Shown here piece after piece: positions 1-9,269 of a DNA stretch of 37,130 nt (its first letter is position 1; the number at the start of each line of letters is the position of its first letter). Origin of the DNA: Desulfobacterales bacterium. GTDB taxonomy: Bacteria > Desulfobacterota > Desulfobacteria > Desulfobacterales > JAFDDL01. A program made the translations under genes and the position numbers. The notes under the pieces were generated by a model that worked only from the letters and a program-made list of their open reading frames with translations, was not told where the DNA came from and made no database searches. Location of the stretch: positions 1-37,130 of the forward strand of contig JAVEYW010000026.1 of NCBI GenBank assembly GCA_034003325.1, read 5' to 3'.

Positions 1-139
1 TCTTCGCAGACGCAAAGCGCCCGTTCGGGGGAATGAAAAAGTGGAATCCACTGGTTTCAATAAGCAACATCCCGAAAAAACGCCGGGTAAACCCGCTGTG
101 GCTAAAGTTTAATCCCTTTACCGTGACAGCTTTTGAGGG

Positions 140-170
140 CTCACCGCAGGCAAGAATTGCCTGCGGTGAG
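140..170. repeat. Perfect 14-bp inverted repeat with 3-nt loop
   Basis: The arms CTCACCGCAGGCAA (140-153) and TTGCCTGCGGTGAG (157-170) are exact reverse complements around the loop GAA. Outside them, GAGGG (135-139) can pair with CCCTC after a 4-nt bulge, lengthening the stem. No T-run follows, so it is not a classical terminator. It may be a mobile-repeat unit or a structured RNA; its role is unknown. Confidence 0.75.
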
Positions 171-520
171 AACACCCTCTTCAGCTCAGTCAAGCCGCTC
201 TCGTTTTGTAACTCTTCGCACGACGATCACCGAAGCAATCGCCTTCAAGAGATTCGTTCAAGAGCCACCGGGATGAATCGGGTGCCCAATATAATGGGTA
301 TAAACCAAAATTTTGGATAGAATTCCCACTTGATTATCCTCATAAGTCGGCCTTGTAAAAATTTCGGAATCCATGTACGAAAATTTTATCGCACGAACGC
401 TTCTTTTTCCTGTTTCTCAGTGGTGGAGAAGGAGCGCACTGTGTCGATATCGTATTTTTTGCGAAATCGCCGGTATTGCGGGGAGTAACATATTGGTTTT
501 ATAGTATATGAAACCAGAAA

Positions 521-535
521 TGGCATGACTTTTGC
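521..535 (+). promoter_or_regulatory. Candidate sigma-54 (-24/-12) promoter
   Basis: TGGCATGACTTTTGC has the invariant GG and GC exactly 10 bases apart and matches the consensus TGGCAC-N5-TTGC at nearly every position. It would start transcription near 547, about 200 nt before the acyl-CoA ligase. A short dyad TGGTTT/AAACCA (494-499 and 511-516) lies just upstream. A sigma-54 activator gene is present at the other end of the window (34421-37130), which makes the assignment more plausible, but no activator binding site was identified. Confidence 0.55.
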
Positions 536-590
536 CTTTGTTCGGCGGGAGGCTTTAATATATTGGTCTTGGGACAACCCGGCAGGATTT

Positions 591-695
591 AGGCCCTTTA
601 CCAGAAACATGCACGCTTTTGCGTGTATATTCGCCGAAGGTGAAAGATGGCTTTTATGTCCCAGCATTCCAGCATCCGGCTTTGCCGGATTAGGT
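591..695 (+). repeat. Dispersed repeat, copy 1 (hairpin plus 8-nt periodic tail)
   Basis: This segment ends in a period-8 tract related to AGCATCCC, followed by the perfect hairpin ATCCGGC-TTT-GCCGGAT (674-690) and TTAGG. The same block occurs inverted at 30069-30167 and, shorter, at 34379-34420. The upstream part, with CCTTTACCAGAA and small GU-containing hairpins (609-628 and about 630-645), is also recognisable in copy 2. It lies inside the predicted 5' leader of the ligase transcript. Confidence 0.65.
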
Positions 696-746
696 GAAAA
701 CATATTATTGCCGATGTATGGCGGCAGAAAAAAGGGGCTTTGATTC

Positions 747-2312
747 ATGCAGTGGAGTGTCGGAAAAATAATCAGCAAATGGGCGATGCTGACGCCCGAA
801 AAAGCGGCCATCATCTATGAAGATGAAAGGATATCATATCGATCACTTAATGATGCGGCCAATCAGGTCGCGCATTTTTTTACGGGAAAAGGCCTTAAAA
901 AAGGCGATCGGGTTGCGGTGAACCTTTTTAACTGTCCGGAGTTTCTGGCGTGCTATTTTGCCGCGGCAAAACTGGGGTTAATTTTTGTTCCCTTAAATTT
1001 CAGAATGGTTTCCAGGGAACTGGCCTATCAGTTGAATAGCTGCGGTTGCCGGCTTCTTGTATTTCACGATGAAACTCAAGATGAGGTGGCGCTGATCAGA
1101 TCTTCCGTTTCAGTCGAGGCGGACAAGTTCGTCTGGCTTCCATCCTTTGAAACGAATTTCGACGGCCCTCCCGAGTGGGCGATGGATTATCACGCATCTA
1201 TCGGCGGCTATCCAACAACAGAACCCACGCCGGATGCGCCGGTCGATTTGGATGATCCCCTTCTTATTCTGTATACCTCTGGTGTCACCGGGGATCCGAA
1301 AGGCGCCGTCATTTCACACGGTCAGACCTATTTCAAGAGCTTTCAGTATATTATTCTTGCGGATATGCGGGGGGATGACATCTTTCTGTCCCAGGCGCCT
1401 CTTTGCCATTCGGCGGGTCTTGCGGTAACGGCGACACCGGGGCTGTGCCGAGGGGTTACGCTGCTGATGCGGAAAAAATTCGATGCCGAGCAGTTTGGAA
1501 AAGACATTGAAACCTACCGGGCAACGATTGTTTTCGGACTCACGACCATGTTTCGCTTTGTGCTGGAAACCGGCGTATTGGATCGGATTGATCTGAACAG
1601 TGTTCGGGTGGTGCTTGGCGGGGGAGAAAGGACACCGGCAACGCTGTTCAATGCGTTGGCTGAGAAAGGGTTGTATTTACAGATGGGCTTCGGCCAAACG
1701 GAAAATTCCGGCATGACATCGGTGCCGAAGGAATTTGTCCTTTCAAAAAAAGGATCTTGCGGACTTCCCAACTTTTTTACGGAAGTGTGGGTGGAGGATG
1801 ATCAGGGGGATCGATTATCGCCTGGTGAGATCGGCAATATAGTTGCCAGCGGTCCGAATGTGATGACCGGCTACTGGAACATGCCGGAGGAAACCGCCGC
1901 CACCATCGTGAACGGCAAACTTTTCACGGGGGATCTGGGATATACGGATGAAGAGGGGTTTTTATACATTGCCGACCGGGCAAAGGACATGTATCGAAGC
2001 GGCGCCGAAAATGTTTATCCGGCTGAAGTGGAGCGGGTATTGGGGGATCATAAAAAAATAGAGAATGTCGCCATCATCGGTGTGCCGGATGAGAGATGGG
2101 GGGAGACCGGAAAGGCCTTTATTGTTTGCAAGGAGAATGAGACCTTGACGCAAGAGGAGGTGCTTGGATTTCTCAAGGGAAAGGTGGCGCGGTATAAGTA
2201 TCCAAAGCATATAGAATTTATAGAATCCCTGCCGTTGACGGCCTGGGGAAAGGTTAAAAAAGGAGCTTTAAAGCGAAGCTTCCTTCAAGAAGGGGAAAGG
2301 TGTTTGAAATAG
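747..2312 (+). CDS. AMP-forming acyl-CoA synthetase (ligase)
   Basis: Activates a carboxylic acid to its CoA thioester with ATP in the cytoplasm. The 521-residue length is normal for the ANL superfamily. The phosphate-binding loop YTSGVTGDPKG is at about residues 176-186, the GQTEN motif is mid-protein, and the TGDLG...GAENVYP hinge region precedes the C-terminal domain with the adenylation lysine at about K502 (AWGKVKK). The start has AAGGGG about 10 bases upstream. It is the first gene after the sigma-54 promoter and is separated from the bbs-like genes by 556 bp. The substrate is not readable. Because arylsuccinates are normally activated by the class III CoA-transferases encoded downstream, this enzyme more likely acts on a free aromatic, alicyclic or short branched acid (inference). 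Confidence 0.9.
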   Translation: MQWSVGKIISKWAMLTPEKAAIIYEDERISYRSLNDAANQVAHFFTGKGLKKGDRVAVNLFNCPEFLACYFAAAKLGLIFVPLNFRMVSRELAYQLNSCGCRLLVFHDETQDEVALIRSSVSVEADKFVWLPSFETNFDGPPEWAMDYHASIGGYPTTEPTPDAPVDLDDPLLILYTSGVTGDPKGAVISHGQTYFKSFQYIILADMRGDDIFLSQAPLCHSAGLAVTATPGLCRGVTLLMRKKFDAEQFGKDIETYRATIVFGLTTMFRFVLETGVLDRIDLNSVRVVLGGGERTPATLFNALAEKGLYLQMGFGQTENSGMTSVPKEFVLSKKGSCGLPNFFTEVWVEDDQGDRLSPGEIGNIVASGPNVMTGYWNMPEETAATIVNGKLFTGDLGYTDEEGFLYIADRAKDMYRSGAENVYPAEVERVLGDHKKIENVAIIGVPDERWGETGKAFIVCKENETLTQEEVLGFLKGKVARYKYPKHIEFIESLPLTAWGKVKKGALKRSFLQEGERCLK

Positions 2313-2868
2313 GGTATAAATTTTTTAACTATAGGGTTACAAAAAATAATTGAAAAACATAAACAATTATAATAAGTGTTTTTTGATTATTGCATAAAAA
2401 GCCCGCCATCACGGTTTTGGCTACCTTATCTTGTAGTCCTGAACTGAACATTAGCCAAAATACTGTGGCCCGCAAATTTAATTCCATTTTTTGCAAACAG
2501 TCGTTACTGTGCACGGGGTCAAACTGCTTGGCATCTATGGAAAAATACAATTGTTGTAAATTTTTAATATTTAGGATATAATAATCCCTTTTAATCGGCA
2601 GACTATTTTTTCAAGAAATGATAACAGGTTTTAAAATAAGTGATAAGGCGTTTCAAGGCCGTTTGGGAATCAGCCCAATACGGATTAGCCGTGGTTGTCA
2701 AATTACCTTGATGTATCCGTTAACACATAAAAAATTATGTGGAAAAATCTGATATGTCATCCATGCGCATCTTGGTTGCTGCGAGGTGCGGCTGAATAGT
2801 TAACCATGATTTGATGAACCGGATAATAAAACTTAGAACCATTTTTTCGGTAACGAAGGAGAGCGATT
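2313..2868. other. 556-bp intergenic gap before the bbs-like genes
   Basis: No gene is supported here; the short open frames lack ribosome-binding sites and protein-like composition. The stretch is AT-rich compared with its neighbours. It contains an inverted repeat TTTTGGCT / AGCCAAAA (2415-2422 and 2453-2460, 30-nt loop) and a good sigma-70 type promoter (2554-2582). It probably separates the ligase transcript from the SDR-CoA-transferase transcript. Confidence 0.6.
2554..2582 (+). promoter_or_regulatory. Candidate sigma-70 promoter
   Basis: TTGTAA (2554-2559) and a perfect TATAAT (2577-2582) are separated by 17 bp. Transcription would begin near 2590, about 280 nt upstream of the first SDR gene. 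No alternative -24/-12 element was found in this gap. Confidence 0.45.
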
Positions 2869-3630
2869 ATGCAAAACACATCAAATGAAGTGGTGCTGAT
2901 AAACGGAGTCTCGGACGAAGTGGGACAGAGCATTGGTTTGAGCTTCGGGGGAAAAGGCGCAAGCGTTGTGATTGCCGGCAGTGACAAAGCGTCGGTGGAC
3001 CAAACCGTCGCGCAGATCAAAGAGGCCAAAGGAGAAGCGATCGGATGTGTTGTGAATCCATCCAATGAGGGTGAGGTGAAGGCGGCGGTGAAGAAAGCTG
3101 TTGACACTTATGGAAAACTCGATGTGCTGGTGAACAATATTGCGGTAAAGGCCAATGTACTACAGGGCAAGAAAACGACCGATCTGACCCAGGCCGACTG
3201 GAATAAGACGGTAACATCCGGCACGGACCCGTTGTTTCTTTTCTGCCGCGAAGCCGTATCGGTCATGCGGGAAAAGAAATATGGGCGAATTATTAATATC
3301 GGCAGCCTATACTATCTTGGATGGCCGAAAGTGGCGAGTCTTTCCGCCGCGAATGCGGCAATTTACGGTTTTACCCGTGCGTTGGCGCTTGAAACCGCCA
3401 TCGACAATATCACGGTAAATTCCATTGGCGTAGGTGATTTGGCGGATGCCGGCTTATCCGAAGAGGAAACGGCCAAGCTGAAGGGCAGCATTCCGATGGC
3501 GCGGCTCGGCAAGCCCGAGGATATTGATAACGCTGTTGAGTTTTTTGCATCGCGATCCGCCAAATACATTACGGGGCAGACACTCTTTGTTTGCGGCGGG
3601 AAATGCATCCATTTTTCTATGTCGATATGA
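2869..3630 (+). CDS. bbsC: Non-catalytic SDR subunit, BbsC-like
   Basis: A 253-residue short-chain dehydrogenase fold that appears to have lost catalysis. The glycine-rich TGxxxGxG motif is degraded to NGVSDEVG (12-19), NNAG reads NNIA (89-92), Ser146 remains, but the YxxxK pair is replaced by Leu158 and Asn162. It is followed 45 bp later by an intact SDR. In Thauera aromatica, BbsC is an inactive partner of BbsD in the heterotetrameric 2-[hydroxy(phenyl)methyl]succinyl-CoA dehydrogenase, so the same role is inferred here. The start is supported by AAGGAGAG 7 bp upstream. The C-terminus ends in an unusual HFSMSI tail after the GGK motif. Confidence 0.82.
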   Translation: MQNTSNEVVLINGVSDEVGQSIGLSFGGKGASVVIAGSDKASVDQTVAQIKEAKGEAIGCVVNPSNEGEVKAAVKKAVDTYGKLDVLVNNIAVKANVLQGKKTTDLTQADWNKTVTSGTDPLFLFCREAVSVMREKKYGRIINIGSLYYLGWPKVASLSAANAAIYGFTRALALETAIDNITVNSIGVGDLADAGLSEEETAKLKGSIPMARLGKPEDIDNAVEFFASRSAKYITGQTLFVCGGKCIHFSMSI

Positions 3631-3675
3631 TGCATCGTAAATCAAAAATATCCGATAATAATGGAGGAATATAAA

Positions 3676-4422
3676 ATGGGCATTGAAAATAGGGTCGCAC
3701 TCATCACCGGATCTGCAAGTGGTATGGGAAAACAGACCGCCCAACGAATGGCGGAAAAAGGTGTTAAAGTCGTCATCAACGATGTGGTTGCTGAGAAAGT
3801 CGAAGAGACGGTCGGTGAATTCAAAAAAGCCGGTTTTGACGTCATTGGACAGGTCGCGGATATCTCCGATAAGGCACAGGTAGAAGCCATGGTTAAGGCG
3901 GCGGTCGATGCTTTTGGCTCAATTGATATCCTGGTTAATAATGCCGGTGTGGAAATTATCGCCCCGTTGAGAAAGGTTACAGAGGAAAACTGGGATTTTG
4001 TCTATAAGGTCAATTTAAAAGGTTCGTTTCTGTGCAGCCAGGCTGTCCATGGGTATATGGTGGAGCAGAATCGCGGACGGATCATCAATATCGCCTCCAG
4101 AGCCTGGTTGGGCGGTGCGGGGCAGGCCGGCTACTCTTCGGCAAAGGCCGGCATGGTCGGATTGACACGAACCCTTGCGCTCGAACTGGGTCGGAAAAAT
4201 ATCACCGTCAACTGCATTGCGCCGGGATTGATCTATACCCCGATGTGGGACCACGCGTCCAAGGAACAAATCGCCGGCTTGTTGAAAAAGCAGCCGACCG
4301 GCACCTTTGGGGAAGCGGATGATATCGCCAACGCCGTCATGTTTTTTGCCGACGATAAAACCAGTTTTGTCACCGGACAGGTGTTTTACGTCTGCGGTGG
4401 CAGAAGCCTGTATGCCGGATGA
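3676..4422 (+). CDS. bbsD: Catalytic SDR, BbsD-like hydroxyacyl-CoA dehydrogenase
   Basis: A 248-residue NAD(P)-dependent short-chain dehydrogenase with all classical motifs: TGSASGMG (11-18), NNAG (88-91), Ser141, Tyr153 and Lys157. It should oxidise the beta-hydroxyacyl-CoA formed by the BbsH-like hydratase to the beta-keto compound cleaved by the BbsAB-like thiolase. I chose the second ATG because GGAGG (3663-3667) sits at correct spacing before it and overlaps the first ATG (3661). It probably forms a mixed complex with the preceding dead SDR. The exact substrate (benzyl, naphthyl or other arylmethylsuccinyl) is unknown. Confidence 0.85.
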   Translation: MGIENRVALITGSASGMGKQTAQRMAEKGVKVVINDVVAEKVEETVGEFKKAGFDVIGQVADISDKAQVEAMVKAAVDAFGSIDILVNNAGVEIIAPLRKVTEENWDFVYKVNLKGSFLCSQAVHGYMVEQNRGRIINIASRAWLGGAGQAGYSSAKAGMVGLTRTLALELGRKNITVNCIAPGLIYTPMWDHASKEQIAGLLKKQPTGTFGEADDIANAVMFFADDKTSFVTGQVFYVCGGRSLYAG

Positions 4423-4498
4423 TGGGGAACCAGTTCATTGCTGCCGTAAGGCTTGATTCCACTTGCAACATGGCATCTTAAAAGCGAGGAGTACGACG

Positions 4499-5734
4499 AT
4501 GACGGAAAACGGTTCTCTCAGTAATTTAAAGATACTCGATTTCACCGGCGTTTTGGGCCCCTATGCGGGGAAGCTGTATGCCGGTGTCGGGGCGGATGTC
4601 ATTCACATTGAGCCCATCACTGGCGATCCGCTTCGAAATATCGGGCCATTTTTTAAAAACATTCCTGGAAAGGATAGAAGTCTTCAGTTCCTTTATTACA
4701 ATGCCGGTAAAAGAGGCCTTGCTCTCGATATAAATAAGGACGAAGGCAAGGACATTTTTCTGAAACTGTGTCAGTCTGCCGATTTGCTGCTTGAAAGTTT
4801 TGACGCGGGCGTCCTGAACAGCATGGGACTCAGTTTTGATGTGTTGAGTGCGGTCAATCCTAAACTGGTGCAGACGTCCATGACGCTGTTCGGTGCGACC
4901 GGGCCCTATGCCAATTATCCGGGATCGGATTTAACCTGCTCGGCGTTGAGCGGGTTTACCTATCTTGCTGGAGATAACAACGACAAACCGGTCAGAGCGC
5001 CGGATGACCAAGCCTACCAGACGGCAGGGGCACATGCGGCGGTTGCCAGCGGCTTTGCCCTCTATTTTGCCAAAAAGACCGGTATCGGTCAGTTCGTTGA
5101 TATCGCCGCAATTGAGTCGGTAGCGTCCGCCCATGAAAATGCGGCCCAGTTCTGGGATCTTGAAGGCGTGATTCGCAGATCTGCGTTTGGGACCCTGGCC
5201 GGCGGCGGGCTTTTTAAATGCAAAGACGGATATATTGCCTTGGTAGCGGCGATGGGTAATAAAAACAAGCAGATGTGGGATCCATTCGTTAGATGGATGA
5301 AAGAAGAAGGGGTTGAGGGATGGGAGGCCTTTGATGATGAAAAGTGGCTGGATCAGAATTTCAGACGGGAACTCAAGAATTACGAAATTTTCTGCCGCAT
5401 TTTTGAAGCCTATACCATGAAGCACACCAAGCTGGAATTGTACGAAAAAGGGCAATTCTACAAGGTGGCGACCACGCCAGTGAGCAACGGAAAAGATCTG
5501 GTTGAAAACCCCCAGTTAAAGGCCACCGGTTTCTTTCAAACGGTAACCCATGGTTATCTGAAGGATGATGTCACCTTCCCCGGCGCTCCGTACGAGTTCG
5601 GTGAAATTCAATGGCGGTTCGGGGGACCGGCGCCCACGCTTGGGCAGCACACCGCCGAGATTTTGCTGGAAGTCGGATACACTCAAAGCGAAATTGATGC
5701 CTATGCAAAGGAGGGTACCATCTATGTTGGCTAA
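4499..5734 (+). CDS. bbsE: Class III CoA-transferase subunit, BbsE-like
   Basis: A 411-residue CaiB/BaiF (family III) CoA-transferase. Succinyl-CoA:benzylsuccinate CoA-transferase (BbsEF) is a heteromer of two such subunits, and here two paralogues lie in tandem with an 11-bp overlap. The start at 4499 follows AGGAG by 7 bp; the upstream ATG at 4463 has no ribosome-binding site. In my manual alignment the catalytic aspartate position of this family falls on a tyrosine in [11 protein letters not shown] (169-179), with aspartates three to four residues upstream. This subunit may therefore be non-catalytic, leaving activity to its partner; a structural alignment is needed to settle this. Confidence 0.82.
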   Translation: MTENGSLSNLKILDFTGVLGPYAGKLYAGVGADVIHIEPITGDPLRNIGPFFKNIPGKDRSLQFLYYNAGKRGLALDINKDEGKDIFLKLCQSADLLLESFDAGVLNSMGLSFDVLSAVNPKLVQTSMTLFGATGPYANYPGSDLTCSALSGFTYLAGDNNDKPVRAPDDQAYQTAGAHAAVASGFALYFAKKTGIGQFVDIAAIESVASAHENAAQFWDLEGVIRRSAFGTLAGGGLFKCKDGYIALVAAMGNKNKQMWDPFVRWMKEEGVEGWEAFDDEKWLDQNFRRELKNYEIFCRIFEAYTMKHTKLELYEKGQFYKVATTPVSNGKDLVENPQLKATGFFQTVTHGYLKDDVTFPGAPYEFGEIQWRFGGPAPTLGQHTAEILLEVGYTQSEIDAYAKEGTIYVG

Positions 5735-6953
5735 TATGAAAAAGGCGCTTGACGGCATTGTGGTATGTGATTTTTCCTGGGTCGGCGCGGGGCCAATCAC
5801 CACCAATATGCTGGGTCAATGCGGGGCGGAGGTCATTAAGATTGAAAGCGCGAAAAGACCGGATATTCTTCGCTTGGGCCCGCCGTTCAAGGATGGAAAA
5901 CCCGGGGGGTTTGAGCGCAGTGGCTACTTTTCAAACCGAAATCCCAACAAGAAGAGCATTGCCGTCAACATGGCCCTTCCGGAGGCAAGAGATATTGCTG
6001 TTCGCTTGATTAAAAAGAGCGATATCGTCATTAACAACTTCCGTGTCGGGCAGATGGAAAAATGGAACCTGGGGTGGGAGGATATTAAAAAAATGAACCC
6101 GCGGGCCATTTATGTCACCATGAGCTTGCAGGGAACAACCGGGCCCCACAGCGGATATATGGGGTATGGCGTCAATCTGAATGCGTTGTGCGGGTTGACG
6201 GAAAGAGCGGCGGAGCCGGGGAAGGTTCCTTTCGGCACCGGCACGAACTATACGGATCATGTGATGGTACCCACGCACACGTTGTTTGGCATCATGGCGG
6301 CCCTGCTTCAGCGGGAAATCACGGGAAAAGGGCAAACGGTGGCTATTTCCCAGCTTGCATCGGCGATTGCGATGAAGCCATCGGATCTTCTAGCGTATTC
6401 GTCACACGGCGAGATACTGGGGGCGACGGGATGTTCGGATCCCTATGCGGCGCCGCATAATGTGTATAAAACCCTCGGCTATCGAAGCTGGATTGCCATT
6501 GCCGTCTTCAGCGAAGAGGAATGGATGTCGCTCAAGAAGGTCATGGGGCATCCCGCGTGGGCGGAAGATGAAAAGTTTGCAACATTTGAAAAGCGCAAGG
6601 AACATGAAGCCGAGCTCAATGAACATGTTGAGGCGTGGACTGAGGGGCAATACAATACCGAATTGATGGAAAAACTGATTCAAAACGGTGTCCGGGCCGG
6701 CGTTGTGAATGATGCGCGCGGTGCCATTGAGGATAAGCATCTTCGTGATAGAGGCTTCTGGTCTTATTTGGATCATCCAGTGGTCGGCAAAACACTCTAT
6801 AATCGCGGTCCATTTGTGTTCACGAAAACGCCCATTCGAATGGAAACGGCGGCTCCCCTGCTTGGCGAACATACGATGGCGGTGTTATCCGACATGTTGG
6901 AATACAGCGCTGAAGAGATAGACAAGTTAAAGGCGGCGAATGTGTTGGTCTAA
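5724..6953 (+). CDS. bbsF: Class III CoA-transferase subunit, BbsF-like (catalytic)
   Basis: A 409-residue CaiB/BaiF CoA-transferase. The start ATG at 5724 overlaps the end of the previous gene by 11 bp and is preceded by AGGAGGGT 7 bp upstream; the longer open frame from 5565 runs inside the previous gene and is not used. Asp178 in NYTDH, followed by the helix that ends in REITGKGQ, matches the position of the nucleophilic aspartate in this family. It should transfer CoA from succinyl-CoA to an arylmethylsuccinate, the first step of the bbs route, as a mixed complex with the preceding subunit. Confidence 0.83.
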   Translation: MLANMKKALDGIVVCDFSWVGAGPITTNMLGQCGAEVIKIESAKRPDILRLGPPFKDGKPGGFERSGYFSNRNPNKKSIAVNMALPEARDIAVRLIKKSDIVINNFRVGQMEKWNLGWEDIKKMNPRAIYVTMSLQGTTGPHSGYMGYGVNLNALCGLTERAAEPGKVPFGTGTNYTDHVMVPTHTLFGIMAALLQREITGKGQTVAISQLASAIAMKPSDLLAYSSHGEILGATGCSDPYAAPHNVYKTLGYRSWIAIAVFSEEEWMSLKKVMGHPAWAEDEKFATFEKRKEHEAELNEHVEAWTEGQYNTELMEKLIQNGVRAGVVNDARGAIEDKHLRDRGFWSYLDHPVVGKTLYNRGPFVFTKTPIRMETAAPLLGEHTMAVLSDMLEYSAEEIDKLKAANVLV

Positions 6954-7014
6954 GCGGGAAGGATCAATTCGCCTATTTGAAAGTTGAATGCAGTATTCCT
7001 AAAGGAGGGAATCA

Positions 7015-8238
7015 ATGGATTTTTCAATACCAGAAGAATATATGATGCTTAAGGAGTCAATGCGCGAGTTTGTCAAGAGGGAGTTGTTGCCGCTTGAAAA
7101 AAGCCATCTTGAACGCGAGTTGAGAATGTATGCGGATGGGGGCCATTTACTTCCGGATGATGTCAACCAAAGGCTGATGGCCAAAGCCAAGGAGCTGGGC
7201 TTTTGGGGCATCGAGGTGGATGAAAAGTATGGCGGTCAAGGGTTGGGAATGTTGGCCAAGACGCTGGTGGTTGAGGAATTGTGCAAGTCCTACATTGGAT
7301 TTTATGGTTTCACATTGCCGCCGGATGCGCCCAACCTTTACTATTTGGCGGATTGCTGTAAGGGAAATCAGCGCGAAAAATATTTTACTCCCTATTGCAA
7401 TAATGAGTTGGAATCTGCCATGGCGTGCACGGAGCCGGATGCGGGCTCCGACGTGAGCGGTCTTAAAACCACTGCGGTTCGCAAGGGGGATAAGTGGATT
7501 ATAAATGGAACGAAAACCTTTATCAGCAAGTGTGATTACGATAATGTTTTTTTTATTCTGATAGCCGTCACGGATAAAGAGGCCAAGCAAAAGGATCGAT
7601 TCACGGCGTTTTTGGTTGACAAAAACACGCCGGGTTTGCGGGTCGGGCGTGAAACACCGGTTATCGGGCCGCTGCGGACCTGGGATCTGATTTTGGAAGA
7701 TGTCGAACTTGGGGATGATGCGATTTTGGGTGAAATTGGGCAGGCATTTGTACCCCTGCAAAACCGTTTTGGCGTCCGCAGAATCGAGTTGGCTTCGCGC
7801 TGCACCGGAATGGCTGAGCGGTTGATTCAGATGATGATTGACCAGGCCAACACACGGATAACCTTTGGAGAGCCGCTGGCCAATCGGCAAACTGTCCAAA
7901 ACTGGATAGCGGATTCTACGATGGAATTGGAAACCGTAAGATGGTTTTTGTATTATGCGGCATGGAAATCCGACCAAGGGCATAAGGACCTGCGCATTGA
8001 AGGCGCTTCCCTTAAGACACTGGCGACGGAAATGCTTTCTCGCGTTGCCGATCGTGCGATTCAGGTCCATGGCGGATACGGGGTTTCCAAAGAGTTGGGT
8101 ATCGAGTATGTTTATAGAATCGTGAGGATTTGGCGAATTCTCGAAGGGCCTTCCGAAATTCATCGATGGTCGATTGCCCGGCAATTGCTTAAAGAGAAAA
8201 AACCCTACAATACCTTTATTGTGGCAAAAGAAGACTAA
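7015..8238 (+). CDS. bbsG: Acyl-CoA dehydrogenase, BbsG-like
   Basis: A 407-residue FAD-dependent acyl-CoA dehydrogenase, about the size of (R)-benzylsuccinyl-CoA dehydrogenase. It has the N-terminal helical domain, the CTEPDAGSD segment (138-146), and the catalytic base Glu377 in LEGPSEIHRW. It should introduce the double bond of the arylmethylsuccinyl-CoA (phenylitaconyl-CoA in the toluene pathway) and pass electrons to the EtfAB encoded 1 kb downstream. AAAGGAGGG lies 5 bp before the ATG. Its place between the CoA-transferases and the hydratase matches the E-F-G-H order of known bbs and bns operons. Confidence 0.87.
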   Translation: MDFSIPEEYMMLKESMREFVKRELLPLEKSHLERELRMYADGGHLLPDDVNQRLMAKAKELGFWGIEVDEKYGGQGLGMLAKTLVVEELCKSYIGFYGFTLPPDAPNLYYLADCCKGNQREKYFTPYCNNELESAMACTEPDAGSDVSGLKTTAVRKGDKWIINGTKTFISKCDYDNVFFILIAVTDKEAKQKDRFTAFLVDKNTPGLRVGRETPVIGPLRTWDLILEDVELGDDAILGEIGQAFVPLQNRFGVRRIELASRCTGMAERLIQMMIDQANTRITFGEPLANRQTVQNWIADSTMELETVRWFLYYAAWKSDQGHKDLRIEGASLKTLATEMLSRVADRAIQVHGGYGVSKELGIEYVYRIVRIWRILEGPSEIHRWSIARQLLKEKKPYNTFIVAKED

Positions 8239-8267
8239 TCAGACGCTATTTGAAAGGAGATAGACCC

Positions 8268-9041
8268 ATGCCTGTTGAATTTAAAAAAGAAAACCATGTT
8301 GCCTATGTCACATTGAACCGCCCGGAAGCGATGAATTCCCTGGACCCCGAATCACTGGCCCAGATCAAGCAGATTTTGACCGATATAAAGGCGGATCATG
8401 ATGTTCGTGTGACCGTATTGACCGGCGCCGGAGAAAAAGCGTTCTCAACCGGCACGGATATGAAAAAAACAAAGCCGCCCACGGAATGTATGGCGGCAGT
8501 TTTTTTGAAAGATGAGCCGATGACGCCGCTGCCCTATTTCAATATGTGGAAACCCCTTATTTGCGCGGTAAACGGTTTTGCGGTTGGCGGCGGCATGGAA
8601 ATGGCATTGGCCTGCGATATTCGAATCGCCAGCACGAATGCGAAATTCGGCTTGACGGAAGTTAAAGTCGCCAGCCTGGCGGGTATCAACGGCACTCAGG
8701 CCATCGGGCGGGTGATTCCCCATGCGGTGGCCATGAAAATGTTGCTGACCGGTGAAATGATCGATGCGCAGGAAGCTTACCGGGTGGGGCTTATCAGCGA
8801 TCTCGTCGAGCCTGCCGAACTGATGCCAACGGCCAAGAAAATGGCCGAGAGAATCGCTCAGAATGCGCCGCTGAGTGTTAAAGCCGCAAAAATGGCGGCG
8901 GTTCTCGGCAAGGATATGCCTTACGAACACTCTCTTATGTATTCTCAACTCTTGTGGGGTGTTCTTCGGGATACGGAAGACCGAAAAGAAGGGTTCACCG
9001 CCTTTGCGGAAAAAAGAGCACCGGTGTGGAGCGGTAAATAA
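8268..9041 (+). CDS. bbsH: Enoyl-CoA hydratase, BbsH-like
   Basis: A 257-residue crotonase-family hydratase. The oxyanion-hole segment GGGMEMALACD and the second glutamate in FGLTEVKV correspond to the two catalytic glutamates of classical hydratases, so water addition is expected. In the bbs pathway this step hydrates the arylitaconyl-CoA. The start was moved to 8268 because AAAGGAGA is correctly spaced there; an upstream in-frame start would overlap it. The gene is followed by 228 bp holding two inverted repeats before etfB. Confidence 0.85.
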   Translation: MPVEFKKENHVAYVTLNRPEAMNSLDPESLAQIKQILTDIKADHDVRVTVLTGAGEKAFSTGTDMKKTKPPTECMAAVFLKDEPMTPLPYFNMWKPLICAVNGFAVGGGMEMALACDIRIASTNAKFGLTEVKVASLAGINGTQAIGRVIPHAVAMKMLLTGEMIDAQEAYRVGLISDLVEPAELMPTAKKMAERIAQNAPLSVKAAKMAAVLGKDMPYEHSLMYSQLLWGVLRDTEDRKEGFTAFAEKRAPVWSGK

Positions 9042-9269
9042 GCACGAAACCGGCGTGTTGTTGACATCCTGATGTAGCCGGTTTTCTATCTGAACCTCAA
9101 CTTCCCGAATGAAATTTGAAACAGGTTGAATCCGGGAAGTTGCGCTTTCAAATAAGGGACCAAGAATGGCTTATATCGAGCAGGCGGGATGCGTTTTTTA
9201 GCATGCGTTTCCGTGTTGAATTCTACGCAACCCATCTGCTGATAGTAAGGCGAGGGGAGTTTTGGAATA
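9042..9269. other. Intergenic region with two inverted repeats
   Basis: The first repeat pairs GAAACCGGC (9046-9054) with GCCGGTTTTC (9077-9086, one extra T) and resembles a weak terminator. The second pairs CAACTTCCCG (9098-9107) exactly with CGGGAAGTTG (9133-9142) around a 25-nt loop. A GG-N10-GC match at 9168 is too poor at the -12 box to call a sigma-54 promoter. These structures could lower or separate expression of the etf genes from the bbs-like genes. Confidence 0.55.

Larger units (their letters stand above)
1..746. other. Upstream non-coding region before the ligase
   Basis: I see no convincing gene here. A 95-codon plus-strand frame (33-320) has no ribosome-binding site and no recognisable protein character. 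A minus-strand frame is open from about 226 to the left edge, so a gene tail or a decayed gene entering from the left cannot be excluded. The region holds a perfect hairpin (140-170), a sigma-54 type promoter (521-535) and the first copy of a dispersed repeat (591-695), each listed separately. Confidence 0.6.

Noticed and set aside
33..320. 95-codon open frame at the left end
   Set aside because: No ribosome-binding site, crosses the perfect hairpin at 140-170, and shows no protein-like domain; treated as non-coding.
591..695. CRISPR array
   Set aside because: The repeat units are 8 nt and contiguous, without spacers, and no cas gene is present.
9167..9182. Second sigma-54 promoter before etfB
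   Set aside because: GG and GC are 10 bp apart, but the -12 half lacks the TT, and the match is poor elsewhere.
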